Origin: Ideonella benzenivorans
Lineage (GTDB): Bacteria > Pseudomonadota > Gammaproteobacteria > Burkholderiales > Burkholderiaceae_C
Reading direction: 5' to 3'
Length of the DNA: 64,000 bases
Assembly (NCBI RefSeq): GCF_020387415.1
Contig: NZ_JAGWCB010000020.1
Span: forward strand, 124,001 to 188,000
The translations under genes and the position numbers were made by a program. Positions 33,805 through 48,033 of this stretch are shown piece by piece; within the stretch, counting starts at the first letter, position 1; the number at the start of each line of letters is the position of its first letter. The notes under the pieces are model-generated. The model did no database searches. It was not told where the DNA came from and saw nothing but the letters and a program-made list of their open reading frames with translations.

Positions 33805-34430
33805 TTCTCATCAACCTCTTGCCTCATCGCGAGGCACGGCGACAGGCGCGCAAGCGTGCTTTCTTCTCGACCCTGGGGCTGGCTGCACTGGTTGGTGTGG
33901 GGGTGCTGGTGCTGTGGTACGGCTTGCTGCAGCAGATGATCTCGACCCAGGAAGGCCGCAATGCGTTCCTGAAGGGCGAAATCGGCAAGCTGGACGTGAA
34001 GATCAAGGACATTGCCAATCTGAAGGCGGAAATTGAAGCACTCAAGGCCCGCCAGAATGCCGTCGAGAACCTCCAGACCGACCGCAACGTGCCGGTCTAT
34101 CTGCTCAATGAACTGGTCAAGCAGACACCTGAGGGCGTCTATCTGACGTCCTTGCGCCAACAAGGGGCAGTGGTGACCTTGGCTGGTAAGGCTGAGACCA
34201 ACGAACGGGTCTCCGAGTTCCTTCGAAATACCCTGTACAACTCACCTTGGCTGGAACGGCCGGAGTTGGTGGAAATCAAGGCGGCAGCGCCGCAGCCGGG
34301 GCGGGATCAGCGCAGGCTCTTCGACTTCTCGATGAAGGTGTACATCAAGCAGCCCGGTGCCGCGGCGGAGGCGGCCAGTGGTGCGGCTTCGGGCGCAAAG
34401 CCAGGCGTCAAGTCGGCGGCGGCTTCCTGA
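33801..34430 (+). CDS. pilN: Type IV pilus assembly protein PilN
   Basis: A bitopic inner-membrane protein of 209 residues. It starts with GTG, overlapping the pilM stop, and has the conserved N-terminal PilM-binding tail INLLPHRE (residues 3-10). One membrane helix (about 21-45), a coiled coil (about 50-90) and a ferredoxin-like periplasmic domain follow. The C-terminal 25 residues are alanine/glycine rich. It pairs with PilO. Confidence 0.94.
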   Translation: MILINLLPHREARRQARKRAFFSTLGLAALVGVGVLVLWYGLLQQMISTQEGRNAFLKGEIGKLDVKIKDIANLKAEIEALKARQNAVENLQTDRNVPVYLLNELVKQTPEGVYLTSLRQQGAVVTLAGKAETNERVSEFLRNTLYNSPWLERPELVEIKAAAPQPGRDQRRLFDFSMKVYIKQPGAAAEAASGAASGAKPGVKSAAAS

Positions 34431-34439
34431 GGGCTTGAC

Positions 34440-35135
34440 ATGGCGACGAAAAGCAAGAAACTCGAGATCGACGTCTCTGCCTGGCTGCAGGGGGCCTCTG
34501 CGCAATTCCAGGGGCTTGACCCCAAGGAACCTGGGCAATGGCCCCTTCTGCCGAAGGTGACCGTGTGGGTGCTGGCGGCGGCGGTGGTGGTCTTCCTGGG
34601 CTGGTTCCTTGTGCTCAGTGATGAAGGCGATCGGCTGCAGGCCGAGCGTGATCAGGAACCCCGGCTGAAAGCCGAGTACAGCCAGAAACTGGCGCAGGCC
34701 GTGAACCTGGGTGAACTGCGCAAGCAGAAGGAACAGGTGCAGGAATATGTCACGCAGCTGGAAAAGCAGCTGCCTGGCAAGGCCGAGATGGACGCCTTGC
34801 TGTCGGACATCAACCAGGCCGGCATCGGGCGCGGCCTGCAATTTGAGTTGTTCCGGCCCGGGCAAGTGGTCGTGAAGGACTACTACGCCGAACTGCCCAT
34901 CGCGATCCGTGTCTCGGGGCGGTATCACGATGTGGGGTCCTTTGCCGCCGACATTGCCAACCTGTCGCGTATCGTCACCTTGCACGACCTGTCGATTGCG
35001 CCGAAGGACAAGGACAGCTCAGGAAATCTGGCGATGGAGGCGACCGCACGCACCTACCGTTACCTGGATCCGGCCGAGGTGGCGGAGGTGAAGCGCGCCG
35101 CAGCCGCCAAGAATGGCAAGAAGGGGCAGCCATGA
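34440..35135 (+). CDS. pilO: Type IV pilus assembly protein PilO
   Basis: The inner-membrane partner of PilN, 231 residues. It has a cytoplasmic start, one membrane helix (about residues 38-60), a coiled coil (about 65-120) and a periplasmic ferredoxin-like domain containing ELPIAIRVSGRYHDVGSF, a PilO hallmark. PilN and PilO link the cytoplasmic PilM ring to PilP and PilQ. Overlaps pilP by four bases. Confidence 0.94.
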   Translation: MATKSKKLEIDVSAWLQGASAQFQGLDPKEPGQWPLLPKVTVWVLAAAVVVFLGWFLVLSDEGDRLQAERDQEPRLKAEYSQKLAQAVNLGELRKQKEQVQEYVTQLEKQLPGKAEMDALLSDINQAGIGRGLQFELFRPGQVVVKDYYAELPIAIRVSGRYHDVGSFAADIANLSRIVTLHDLSIAPKDKDSSGNLAMEATARTYRYLDPAEVAEVKRAAAAKNGKKGQP

Positions 35136-35662
35136 GTCGGCACCACCTGATTTCGCTGGGGTGCCTGGCCCTGATGCTGGCGGCCTGCAGTGGCGAGAAC
35201 GACGACATCCGGGCCTGGATGGACCTGCAGGCCCAAGCGGCCAAGCCCAACGTGCAGCCCATTGCGCCGCCGCGCAAGTTCGAGCCGGAGCCTTACGCTG
35301 GTGCCAGTGGCCCCGATCCCTTCGGACCGGGCAAGCTGGTGGCTGGTACGCGTCTGGATGCAGCCGGCTCCAGCGCCCTGCTCAGCGCCGAGATGACGCG
35401 GCGCAAGGAGCCCCTGGAGGCCTACCCGCTGGATGCCATGACCATGGTGGGGACGGTGGTGCGCCAGCATCTGCCACATGCCTTGATCAAGGTCGACGGA
35501 CTGCTTCATTACGTCAAGGTGGGGGACTACCTTGGCCAGAACTTCGGCAGGATCAATCGGATCACCGAAACCGAGGTGGACCTGCGCGAAATCGTGCAGG
35601 ATGCCTCGGGCGAGTGGATTGAACGCACCAGCACCCTCCAGCTTCAGGAGTCGGGGAAATGA
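35132..35662 (+). CDS. pilP: Type IV pilus lipoprotein PilP
   Basis: An inner-membrane lipoprotein of 176 residues with lipobox LAAC (Cys19), a disordered linker and a beta-sandwich domain (about 95-170) with the block DAMTMVGTVVRQ. It connects PilNO to the secretin PilQ. ATGA overlap with pilO and pilQ on either side supports a tightly coupled operon. Confidence 0.94.
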   Translation: MSRHHLISLGCLALMLAACSGENDDIRAWMDLQAQAAKPNVQPIAPPRKFEPEPYAGASGPDPFGPGKLVAGTRLDAAGSSALLSAEMTRRKEPLEAYPLDAMTMVGTVVRQHLPHALIKVDGLLHYVKVGDYLGQNFGRINRITETEVDLREIVQDASGEWIERTSTLQLQESGK

Positions 35663-37821
35663 ACAACAGGTTGGAGTCTCGCAAGATGCGTGGATGGTTG
35701 TCGGCTGCACTGCTGCTGTCGGCTGGAATGCTGGCCCCCGCGTGGGCGCAGGCGCAGAACATGATCCGGTCCGTCACGGCCAGTCAGCAGGCCAATGGGG
35801 ATGTGGTGCGCGTTGAGTTGAGCCAGCCGCTGGTCGGCGCGCCTTCCGGCTTTGCCATCCAGGCGCCGCCACGCGTGGCCATCGACCTACCCCAGGTCGG
35901 TAATGGCCTGGGCACGTCCAGCGTCGAGCTCAATCAAGGCAATGTCCGGTCGGTGAGCGTTGCCAGCACGGGCGAGCGGACGCGTCTGGTGTTGAACCTC
36001 AAGCAATCAGCGTCGTACCAGACCAAGGTGCAAGGCACCGTGCTCACCATCACACTGGATGCTGTGTCCTCCAACCCCGTGGGGGCGGGAACATCCCAGT
36101 CGGTGCACTTTGCGAACAGCCAGAACGTGGACCAACTGGCCATCCAGGACATTGACTTCCGTCGTGGGCCGGACGGCGCGGGCCGGGTGATCGTCGGGTT
36201 GGCGAGTACCCAGGTGGGCGTCGACCTGCGCCAACAGGGGCAGAACCTGGTGGTGGACTTCCTGAAGTCCACCTTGCCTGAGAGCCTTCGCCGCAAGCTG
36301 GACGTATCCGACTTCGGGTCGCCGGTTCAATCGGTCACCACGACACAGGTCGGCGACCGGGTGCACATGGTGGTGCATCCGACAGGCGCCTGGGAGCACA
36401 GCGCCTATCAGACCGACACCCAGTTCGTGCTGGAAGTCCGGCCGGTGCGCATGGATCCGAACAAGGTGGTGCAGGGCCCTGGCTACCAGGGCGAAAAACT
36501 GTCGCTGAACTTCCAGAACATTGAAGTTCGCGCGCTGCTGCAGGTGATCGCTGACTTCACCAACTTCAACGTCGTCACCAGTGACACGGTCACAGGCAAC
36601 GTCACACTGCGTTTGAAGGACGTGCCCTGGGATCAGGCCTTGGACATCATCCTGCAGGCCAAGGGCCTGGGCATGCGCAAGTCTGGCAACGTGCTGTGGA
36701 TTGCGCCCAAGGATGAGCTGGCGGCCAAGGAGCAGGGCGATCTGGAAGCCAAGAAGAAGATTTCTGACCTGGAGCCGGTGCGCACCCAGTCCTTCCAGCT
36801 CAACTACACCAAGGCCGAAGAGGTGGCCAAGTCGCTGATTGGGGACACCGCCTCGACCGGCTCGTCGGGCAATGCCACCCGCATCCTCACGCAGCGAGGT
36901 TCTGTCCTCTACGAGACGCGGACCAACCAGCTGTTCGTCTCGGACATTCCTTCCAAGCTGGAGGAGGTGTCAATGATGATCGCCAAGATCGACGTGCCCG
37001 TGCGGCAGGTGTTGATCGAGGCACGCATCGTTGAGGCCGACGACAAGTTCGGGCGGGCCTTGGGGGTCAAGCTGGGGGCGACCGATCTGCGCGGTGTGCG
37101 TGGTGGCACCCCAGGGTATTCCGTGGGCGGGAGCAACTACGTCACTGTCGGGGGCAATTACAACCAGGTGGGCTACCAGACGGGTCAACAGACCACCTCC
37201 ACCGACTACTCGAACACGCAGTTCGTGAACCTGCCGGCCAACACCAGCGCCATCAGCACGGCCTCTGCCGCGACTTTTGCGCTGTCCTTGTTCAGCTCCT
37301 CGGCCAATCGTTTCCTGAACCTGGAGCTCTCGGCGCTGGAGTCTGAAGGCAAGGGCAAGATCGTCTCGAGCCCGCGGGTGATCACCACCGACCAGACCAA
37401 GGCCGAGGTGGAGCAGGGCGTGGAGATCCCCTACCAACAGGCCACATCCAGCGGTGCAACCTCGGTGAGTTTCAAGAAGGCCAGCCTGCGACTGGAAGTG
37501 ACGCCCCAGATCACGCCAGAAGGCAATGTGATCCTGGCACTGGAAGTGAACAACGACAGCCGCGGCTCGGACACCACCGCGGGGCCGGCCATCAACACCA
37601 AGCGCGTGAAGACCCAGGTGCTGGTCGAGAACGGTGGGACCGTGGTCATCGGCGGCATCTTCACCCAGCAGGATCGCGACGACGTCGACAAGGTGCCGCT
37701 GCTGGGGGACATCCCCGTGCTGGGCTATCTGTTCAAAGACCGTGTCCGCTACACCACGCGCACGGAATTGCTGGTCTTCATCACACCCAAGATCGTGACC
37801 GATCGGTCTGCCACCCGCTGA
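35659..37821 (+). CDS. pilQ: Type IV pilus secretin PilQ
   Basis: The outer-membrane secretin through which the pilus passes, 720 residues. A signal peptide (about 1-34) precedes two AMIN domains (about 38-270, cell-wall binding), an STN domain near 280, secretin N domains and the C-terminal secretin pore with VPLLGDIPVLGYLFKD near 688. The N-terminal extension before the hydrophobic stretch (MNNRLESRK) is ordinary. The Ig-like lipoprotein gene follows 42 bases later. Confidence 0.96.
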   Translation: MNNRLESRKMRGWLSAALLLSAGMLAPAWAQAQNMIRSVTASQQANGDVVRVELSQPLVGAPSGFAIQAPPRVAIDLPQVGNGLGTSSVELNQGNVRSVSVASTGERTRLVLNLKQSASYQTKVQGTVLTITLDAVSSNPVGAGTSQSVHFANSQNVDQLAIQDIDFRRGPDGAGRVIVGLASTQVGVDLRQQGQNLVVDFLKSTLPESLRRKLDVSDFGSPVQSVTTTQVGDRVHMVVHPTGAWEHSAYQTDTQFVLEVRPVRMDPNKVVQGPGYQGEKLSLNFQNIEVRALLQVIADFTNFNVVTSDTVTGNVTLRLKDVPWDQALDIILQAKGLGMRKSGNVLWIAPKDELAAKEQGDLEAKKKISDLEPVRTQSFQLNYTKAEEVAKSLIGDTASTGSSGNATRILTQRGSVLYETRTNQLFVSDIPSKLEEVSMMIAKIDVPVRQVLIEARIVEADDKFGRALGVKLGATDLRGVRGGTPGYSVGGSNYVTVGGNYNQVGYQTGQQTTSTDYSNTQFVNLPANTSAISTASAATFALSLFSSSANRFLNLELSALESEGKGKIVSSPRVITTDQTKAEVEQGVEIPYQQATSSGATSVSFKKASLRLEVTPQITPEGNVILALEVNNDSRGSDTTAGPAINTKRVKTQVLVENGGTVVIGGIFTQQDRDDVDKVPLLGDIPVLGYLFKDRVRYTTRTELLVFITPKIVTDRSATR

Positions 37822-37863
37822 GCGGTGGATATTGGGTACGACGATTCTGAGGGGGAATTGACA

Positions 37864-39498
37864 ATGTTTCGTAGGCTTTGGAGTGGATTGCTGATGGCCA
37901 TGGTTGTGGCCATCAGCGGCTGCGGCGGTGGCAGCAGCAGTGACGCAGGAACGTCTCCGTTTGGTGATGGCACGTCGACCGCGGTGTCCGATCTCGTTTT
38001 GTCCCTGGGCTCAACCACTCTGTCGAACAACGGAACCGACACCTTGGCCGTGACGGTGACGGCGGTGGACGCGAATCGCAATGCCGTGAGTGGGGCCACG
38101 GTCAATCTGTCGGCAGATTCTGATGCAATCCTGACGACCTCCTCCACGACAACAAGCACCAGCGGGGCGGTGACCGGAACGGTGTCCCCTGGTGCGGACC
38201 GGTCCAATCGTGTGATCACGGTGACCGCGACAAGCGGCAGCATCAAAAAGACCGCCAGTTTCCAGGTGACGGGAGCTCAGATCACGGCTTCTCTCTCGGT
38301 TTCGGTGGCACCTTCGTCGACTGGCAATCAAGTGGTCTATCGGGTTACCGATGTCAATGACAACGCCATCTCCAATCAAGCGATCACGATTTCGGCACCG
38401 GGATTGACGACGGTGGATGGCGTGACTGATTCGAATGGTTCGTACGTCTATACCTATTCGGCGCCCTCCTCGCCGGGGTCTATCACACTGACCGCCACGG
38501 CGGCGGGGGTCACGGACACCCAGGTCATTCAGGTGCTGGCGCAAAATGGGTCGGTGCCCACGGCGCAAGGCGTGGTCAGTTCGGCCTCTTTGAGCGCAAA
38601 TCCCAGCGTCGTGGCCGTGAACACGTCTTCGACTTCGAATCAGGCGCAGTTGCGTGCACTGTTCATCGGGGCGGACAACCAGCCCGTCCAGAATGTACGT
38701 GTTCGATTTGATCTTGCTGGAGACGTCAACAACGTTGGTGGCAGCATCCTGTCTGGAACCACCATGCTGTATTCCAACAGCAGTGGTGTGGTGACGGGGG
38801 CCTACAAACCTGGCTCACAGGCCAGTCCGACAAACGGGTTGACGGTTCGGGCTTGTTGGGACTATGCGGATTTTGCGGTGGGGACCTGTCCGAACAGTGT
38901 GACCACGACCTTGACCGTGACGGCCTCTCCTGTCGCGGTGACACTGGGGACCAATGAGTTGATCTCCGAGGGCGATGACACGCTGACTTACATCAAGCAG
39001 TTTGTGGTGATGGTCGTCGATAGCTCGGGGGCTGCCATGTCTGGTGTCACCGTGACGCCAGTGCTGGATCTGCCTGCGTTCTACAAGGGGGCATACCAAA
39101 AGGGCACCCAGTGGACTCGTGTGATTCAAGATGCCTGTTCGAATGAAGACGTCAATCGCAATGGCGTGCTGGACATTCTGAATGGCGTGTCTGAGGACAT
39201 GAATGGCAATGGGGAATTGGATCCCCACAAGTCGGATGCGTCGGTGACGGTGGTGGGTTCCAAGACCACCAGCAGCGACGGTTTGGTGGTGCTGCAACTG
39301 CGTTACCCGAAAAATGTCGCCTCTTGGGTGGGTTACACCCTGTCGGTGACTGCAAGCGGCATCAGTGGGACGGAAGGACATGCAAGCATGCAGGGCATCC
39401 TGCCTATTCCGGCTTCTGCTGTCACCAACATCAACAGCACCCCGGCCTTCGTCTACTCTCCGTATGGAGTCAGCGCAGGCTGCTCCAACACGTATTGA
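37864..39498 (+). CDS. Ig-like (Big-1 type) lipoprotein with two calcium-loop motifs
   Basis: A 544-residue predicted lipoprotein: signal peptide with lipobox AISGC (Cys20), then a glycine/serine linker and about three bacterial Ig-like domains of the invasin/Big-1 kind (about residues 40-140, 140-240 and 250-360). Near residues 429-453 are two DxNxNGxxD loops (DVNRNGVLD and DMNGNGELD), like dockerin or EF-hand calcium sites. Base composition is visibly less GC rich than flanking genes, with many Ser/Thr/Val codons. It lies between pilQ and aroK, which are usually adjacent. It may be a surface protein tied to pilus function; I cannot name it. Confidence 0.8.
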   Translation: MFRRLWSGLLMAMVVAISGCGGGSSSDAGTSPFGDGTSTAVSDLVLSLGSTTLSNNGTDTLAVTVTAVDANRNAVSGATVNLSADSDAILTTSSTTTSTSGAVTGTVSPGADRSNRVITVTATSGSIKKTASFQVTGAQITASLSVSVAPSSTGNQVVYRVTDVNDNAISNQAITISAPGLTTVDGVTDSNGSYVYTYSAPSSPGSITLTATAAGVTDTQVIQVLAQNGSVPTAQGVVSSASLSANPSVVAVNTSSTSNQAQLRALFIGADNQPVQNVRVRFDLAGDVNNVGGSILSGTTMLYSNSSGVVTGAYKPGSQASPTNGLTVRACWDYADFAVGTCPNSVTTTLTVTASPVAVTLGTNELISEGDDTLTYIKQFVVMVVDSSGAAMSGVTVTPVLDLPAFYKGAYQKGTQWTRVIQDACSNEDVNRNGVLDILNGVSEDMNGNGELDPHKSDASVTVVGSKTTSSDGLVVLQLRYPKNVASWVGYTLSVTASGISGTEGHASMQGILPIPASAVTNINSTPAFVYSPYGVSAGCSNTY

Positions 39499-39526
39499 TG
39501 GTGGCCAGCCACTGGGCAGCATCAGC

Positions 39527-40096
39527 GTGACCGTGTGTTTGATCGGCATGCCCGGCAGTGGCAAGTCCACAGTCGGGCGCCAGCTGTCCAGGCTGCTTGG
39601 TTGGCGCTTTGTCGACAGCGATGCCGAGATCGAGCGCGAACTGGGTCACTCCATTCGCGCCCATTTCGAGCAGCATGGGGAGGCCAGCTTCCGGGAGTTG
39701 GAGCAGGCGGCGATTGAGCATCTGGCGGCCCAGCCTGGCATCGTCCTGGCCACGGGCGGAGGTGCGGTGCTGCGGGAAGCCAACCGCCGCGCGCTGAAGG
39801 CTCACGGCAACACCGTGGTGTACCTGCGGGCCAGCGTTGATGACTTGGCGCGGCGTCTTCGGCACGACACCCAACGGCCGCTGCTGCAGGACACGGACGC
39901 CGTGATCCGCCTGCAGCAGCTCTACACCCAGCGGGATCCGCTCTACCGGGAGATGGCCGATCACGTGATCGACACTGGCCGCTCTTCCGTGTCCGCCATC
40001 TCCCATCTCCTGGCCATGCAACTGGAACTGGCGCCGAACGGTGTTTCGCCTGCCTCGGCACCGGTGGAGACCGGCCAACGCAGCGGCTCCGCGTAA
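39527..40096 (+). CDS. aroK: Shikimate kinase
   Basis: Phosphorylates shikimate in aromatic amino acid synthesis. Walker A is GMPGSGKST near the N-terminus; the substrate loop DSDAEIE and the GGGAV block ([14 protein letters not shown]) follow. The length from the GTG at 39527 is 189 residues, normal for the family. An ATG at 39464 would add 21 residues and overlap the preceding gene. No start has a strong ribosome site, so this start is uncertain. aroB follows 10 bases later. Confidence 0.92.
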   Translation: MTVCLIGMPGSGKSTVGRQLSRLLGWRFVDSDAEIERELGHSIRAHFEQHGEASFRELEQAAIEHLAAQPGIVLATGGGAVLREANRRALKAHGNTVVYLRASVDDLARRLRHDTQRPLLQDTDAVIRLQQLYTQRDPLYREMADHVIDTGRSSVSAISHLLAMQLELAPNGVSPASAPVETGQRSGSA

Positions 40097-40106
40097 ACTC
40101 CCTCCC

Positions 40107-41210
40107 ATGGAGGAAGTCGTGGATCGGATGGTCGCTCGAGTGCCTGTTGCGCTGGGAGAGCGTAGCTATGACGTGCTGATTGGTGAGGGCCTGATGCAGT
40201 CGGCACAGGCCTGGGCCGATCTCCCTGCAGCCAGCGCTGCCATGGTGGTCACCAACACTGTGGTCGCGCCGCTCTATGCCCAGTCGCTGGTGGCGGAACT
40301 GGCGTCCCGTTATCCCCGCGTCGAGCAGGTGGTGCTCCCCGATGGGGAGAGCCACAAGGACTGGACCTCCCTCAACCTGATCTTCGATCACCTGCTGACG
40401 CGGCAGTGCGATCGCAAGACCGTGCTGGTGGCGCTGGGCGGCGGTGTGATCGGCGACATGACCGGTTTTGCCGCGGCCTGCTACATGCGCGGCGTGCCGT
40501 TCATCCAGGTGCCGACCACGCTGCTGTCCCAGGTGGATTCATCGGTGGGGGGCAAGACCGCGATCAACCACCCGCTGGGCAAGAACATGATTGGGGCCTT
40601 CTATCAGCCTCAGCGCGTGATCTGCGACATCTCAACCCTGCGCACCCTGCCCGCGCGCGAGGTGTCGGCCGGCTTGGCCGAAATCATCAAGTACGGCCCC
40701 ATCGCCGACGCGGCCTTCCTGGACTGGATCGAAGGCCACATCGGTGACCTGGTGGCGCTGGACGGCACAGCGGTCGCGCGGGCCGTGCAGCGTTCCTGCG
40801 AGATCAAGGCCTCCGTCGTCTCGGCAGATGAGCGCGAGGGGGGGCTGCGCGCCATCCTGAATTTCGGCCACACTTTCGGCCACGCCATTGAGGCTGGGTT
40901 GGGGTTCGGCGTCTGGCTCCACGGCGAGGCCGTGGGGGCCGGCATGGTGATGGCGGCGGATCTCTCGGCTCGGTTGGGTTTGATGCCTCGCGAGTTCGTG
41001 GACCGTTTGCGGCGGCTGGTGGCACGCGCTGGGCTGCCCACGCGCGGTCCGGCCTTGTCGGCAGACGAGTACCTGCACCACATGCGCGTGGACAAGAAGG
41101 CGGAGGCCGGCGACATCCGCTTCGTGTTGATCGACGGGCTGGGCTCGGCGGTGGTGCAGTCGGCGCCGGAGGCCCTGGTGCGGGAAACGCTCGCTGCCTG
41201 TACGGGTTGA
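40107..41210 (+). CDS. aroB: 3-dehydroquinate synthase
   Basis: Converts DAHP to 3-dehydroquinate, the second step of the shikimate pathway, using NAD and a divalent metal. The NAD-binding block [12 protein letters not shown] and the core [17 protein letters not shown] and [12 protein letters not shown] are canonical. The metal ligands include His in [10 protein letters not shown] and LHGEAV. The start at 40107 gives 367 residues; Met at 40131 (359 residues) is also possible and fits the family length well. Confidence 0.95.
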   Translation: MEEVVDRMVARVPVALGERSYDVLIGEGLMQSAQAWADLPAASAAMVVTNTVVAPLYAQSLVAELASRYPRVEQVVLPDGESHKDWTSLNLIFDHLLTRQCDRKTVLVALGGGVIGDMTGFAAACYMRGVPFIQVPTTLLSQVDSSVGGKTAINHPLGKNMIGAFYQPQRVICDISTLRTLPAREVSAGLAEIIKYGPIADAAFLDWIEGHIGDLVALDGTAVARAVQRSCEIKASVVSADEREGGLRAILNFGHTFGHAIEAGLGFGVWLHGEAVGAGMVMAADLSARLGLMPREFVDRLRRLVARAGLPTRGPALSADEYLHHMRVDKKAEAGDIRFVLIDGLGSAVVQSAPEALVRETLAACTG

Positions 41211-41223
41211 CGGTGCGCTGTCT

Positions 41224-42375
41224 GTGACCGAGTTGGCTCCCTATGCCTGCGACCCGGGCCGCTCCCGGGGACGGCGCATTGCCGAGGCACCGGCGCCGAC
41301 CCGATCGGATTTTCAGCGCGACCGGGACCGCATCGTGCACAGCAGTGCCTTTCGCCGTCTGGTCTACAAGACACAGGTGTTTCTCAACCACGAGGGCGAT
41401 CTGTTTCGGACGCGGTTGACCCATTCGCTGGAGGTGGCCCAACTGGGCCGCTCGATCGCCCGCAGCCTGGGCTTGAACGAGGATCTGGTCGAGACGGTGG
41501 CCCTGGCCCATGACCTGGGGCACACGCCCTTTGGCCACGCCGGGCAGGATGCGCTGAACGACTGCATGCAAGGGCATGGTGGTTTCGAGCACAACCTGCA
41601 GAGCCTGCGGGTGGTGGATCGGCTGGAGCGCCGCTATCCCGAGTGGGACGGCCTGAACCTGTGCTTCGAGACCCGGGAAGGAATCTTGAAGCGCTGTCCG
41701 CGGGGGCTGGCCGAGCGGCTGGATGCGGTCGAGCCGGGGGGCATCTGGCAGCGTTTTCTGCGGGGCGAGCAGCCCAGCCTGGAGGCCCAGCTGACCAATC
41801 TCGCCGACGAGATCGCCTACAACGCGCATGACATCGATGACGGCGTGCGTTCTGGTCTGCTGAGCATCGAAGCCTTGCGGGAGGTGCCGCTGTTCCGACA
41901 GTTCGCACAGTCGGTGAGCGCGGACCATCCCCATCTGGAGGCGGCAGAGCCACGGCGCTATCTGGCGGAGGTGATCCGTCGCATGCTTTCGGCCCAGGTC
42001 TACGACGTGATCGACGCGACGCGACTGGTGTTGTCTGCTTCGGGTGTGGACAGCGTTGATGCCGTCCGCCGGGCCGGCCCTTTGGTGTGCTTCAGCGAAG
42101 AGATGCGGGTGCGCAGCGCCGAACTGAAGCGCTTTCTGTTCCGCCATCTCTACCGGCATCCGCAGGTGATGGCGACGACGGAGAAGGGGCGCACCATCGT
42201 GCGCGAGCTGTTCAGCGCCTACACCGCCGACCCTGGCGCCCTGCCTGCGGAGTACCAGCAGGGACAGGACACGGCGCGGGCCGTGGCCGACTATCTGGCC
42301 GGGATGACCGACCGCTTTGCCTGCCGGGAACATCGCCGGCTGTTTGGCCGCGACCTGTTCGCCGACGCCGTCTGA
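41224..42375 (+). CDS. dgt: dGTP triphosphohydrolase-like HD protein
   Basis: An HD-superfamily deoxyguanosinetriphosphate triphosphohydrolase-like protein of 383 residues. Metal-binding residues are visible in RLTHSLEVAQ, AHDLGHTPFGHAGQ and DEIAYNAHDIDD. It belongs to the shorter Dgt branch common in bacteria after aroKB, so the true substrate range is uncertain. It starts with GTG 13 bases after aroB, indicating one operon. Confidence 0.9.
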   Translation: MTELAPYACDPGRSRGRRIAEAPAPTRSDFQRDRDRIVHSSAFRRLVYKTQVFLNHEGDLFRTRLTHSLEVAQLGRSIARSLGLNEDLVETVALAHDLGHTPFGHAGQDALNDCMQGHGGFEHNLQSLRVVDRLERRYPEWDGLNLCFETREGILKRCPRGLAERLDAVEPGGIWQRFLRGEQPSLEAQLTNLADEIAYNAHDIDDGVRSGLLSIEALREVPLFRQFAQSVSADHPHLEAAEPRRYLAEVIRRMLSAQVYDVIDATRLVLSASGVDSVDAVRRAGPLVCFSEEMRVRSAELKRFLFRHLYRHPQVMATTEKGRTIVRELFSAYTADPGALPAEYQQGQDTARAVADYLAGMTDRFACREHRRLFGRDLFADAV

Positions 42376-42402
42376 GCCAAGGCGCCGGCCGCTGGCTTGG
42401 CT
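42375..42402. repeat. Inverted repeat upstream of the transposase-like gene
   Basis: AGCCAAG (42375-42381) and CTTGGCT (42396-42402) flank a GC-rich 14-base centre. It begins at the last base of the dgt stop codon and ends 11 bases before the transposase-like start. It could be a terminator stem without T-run or a REP-like hairpin linked to the element. Confidence 0.45.
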
Positions 42403-42413
42403 AGACTGAAGCC

Positions 42414-43130
42414 ATGGCCCGCCCACAGCGCATCTTCCTGCCTGGACATCCGCACCATGTGGCGGTGCGAGGGCACAACCAGGGCCCGGTGTTCCGGGAC
42501 GACGAGGACCGCCGGTGCTATCTGACGCACCTGCGGACGGTGGCCCGCGAATACCGGGTGGCCTTGCATGCCTATGTGCTGCTGGATGACCGGATCCATC
42601 TGCTGCTCACCCCGTCCACCCAGGAGGGCATCAGCCGGATGATGCAAGCCCTGGGGCGTCGCTACGTGGCGGATTTCAACCGCCGCCACGGACGCACCGG
42701 CACCCTGTGGGAGGGGCGCTTCGCCTCGCATCTGGTGGATGCGGAGGCGGTGTTGGACTGCCAGGGGTTCATCGAGACCGCCCCGGAGCGGATGGCAGGG
42801 CAGGCCGTCAGGGCCGATCAGTACGCCTGGTCCAGTGCACCGCACCACCTTGGGGTGCGCACCGATGCATTGATCACCGACCACGCGGCGGTCTGGGCCT
42901 TGGGCAACACCCCGTTTGAACGTGAGGCGGCGTACCGGGAGCGTTTGGCGCAGGGGGTGACAGTGCCGCAGCAGCGTGCTGTTGAACAGGCTTTGAGGCA
43001 GGGCCTGCTGTACGGCAGCCCGCAAGCGCGGCAACGCCTGGAACGTGAGTTGCATCGGCCGCTGGCCCCGCGACCCAGGGGGCGCCCCCGCAAAACGGAT
43101 CTGAGTGGCCTCGACTCTGGCACTAATTAA
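42414..43130 (+). CDS. REP-associated tyrosine transposase-like protein with altered HUH motif
   Basis: A 238-residue Y1/IS200-like protein of the REP-associated (RAYT) type. Conserved segments are VAVRGHNQGPVFRDDEDRR, LHAYVLL and GRTGTLWEGRF. The metal-binding HUH motif, normally NHVHLL, reads DRIHLL here (residues 59-64), so the first histidine is replaced by Arg60. The family block C-x-x-Y-I-E-x-N-P is also changed (CQGFIETAPE). Catalysis may be lost or the protein domesticated. The C-terminus DSGTN and stop are encoded within the first of two short direct repeats. It interrupts the interval between dgt and gltB. Confidence 0.85.
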   Translation: MARPQRIFLPGHPHHVAVRGHNQGPVFRDDEDRRCYLTHLRTVAREYRVALHAYVLLDDRIHLLLTPSTQEGISRMMQALGRRYVADFNRRHGRTGTLWEGRFASHLVDAEAVLDCQGFIETAPERMAGQAVRADQYAWSSAPHHLGVRTDALITDHAAVWALGNTPFEREAAYRERLAQGVTVPQQRAVEQALRQGLLYGSPQARQRLERELHRPLAPRPRGRPRKTDLSGLDSGTN

Positions 43131-43133
43131 TTG
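43111..43133 (+). repeat. Short direct repeat, copy 1 (transposase-associated)
   Basis: TCGACTCTGGCACTAATTAA and the following TTG. It overlaps the end of the transposase-like ORF. Copy 2 begins exactly 50 bases later and matches at 18 of the first 22 positions. Confidence 0.6.
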
Positions 43134-43160
43134 ACCCAGCGAAAGACTTGGACAAATAAT

Positions 43161-43183
43161 TCGAGTCTGACACTATTTATTTC
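43161..43183 (+). repeat. Short direct repeat, copy 2
   Basis: TCGAGTCTGACACTATTTAT and the following TTC. This kind of A+T-rich tail after TCGAGTCTGACAC is often seen near RAYT genes in betaproteobacteria and may be the sequence their transposase acts on. That association is from memory and not checked. Confidence 0.55.
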
Positions 43184-43252
43184 CGCTTGTCGGTGGAGGC
43201 AATTCCGAGCACACTCGCTCACATTCCCTCGTCATCTGTCAAGGAGTGCGCC

Positions 43253-48007
<4,755 letters not shown>

Positions 48008-48033
48008 TCCCCGGGAACGCGAGGAATCACATC

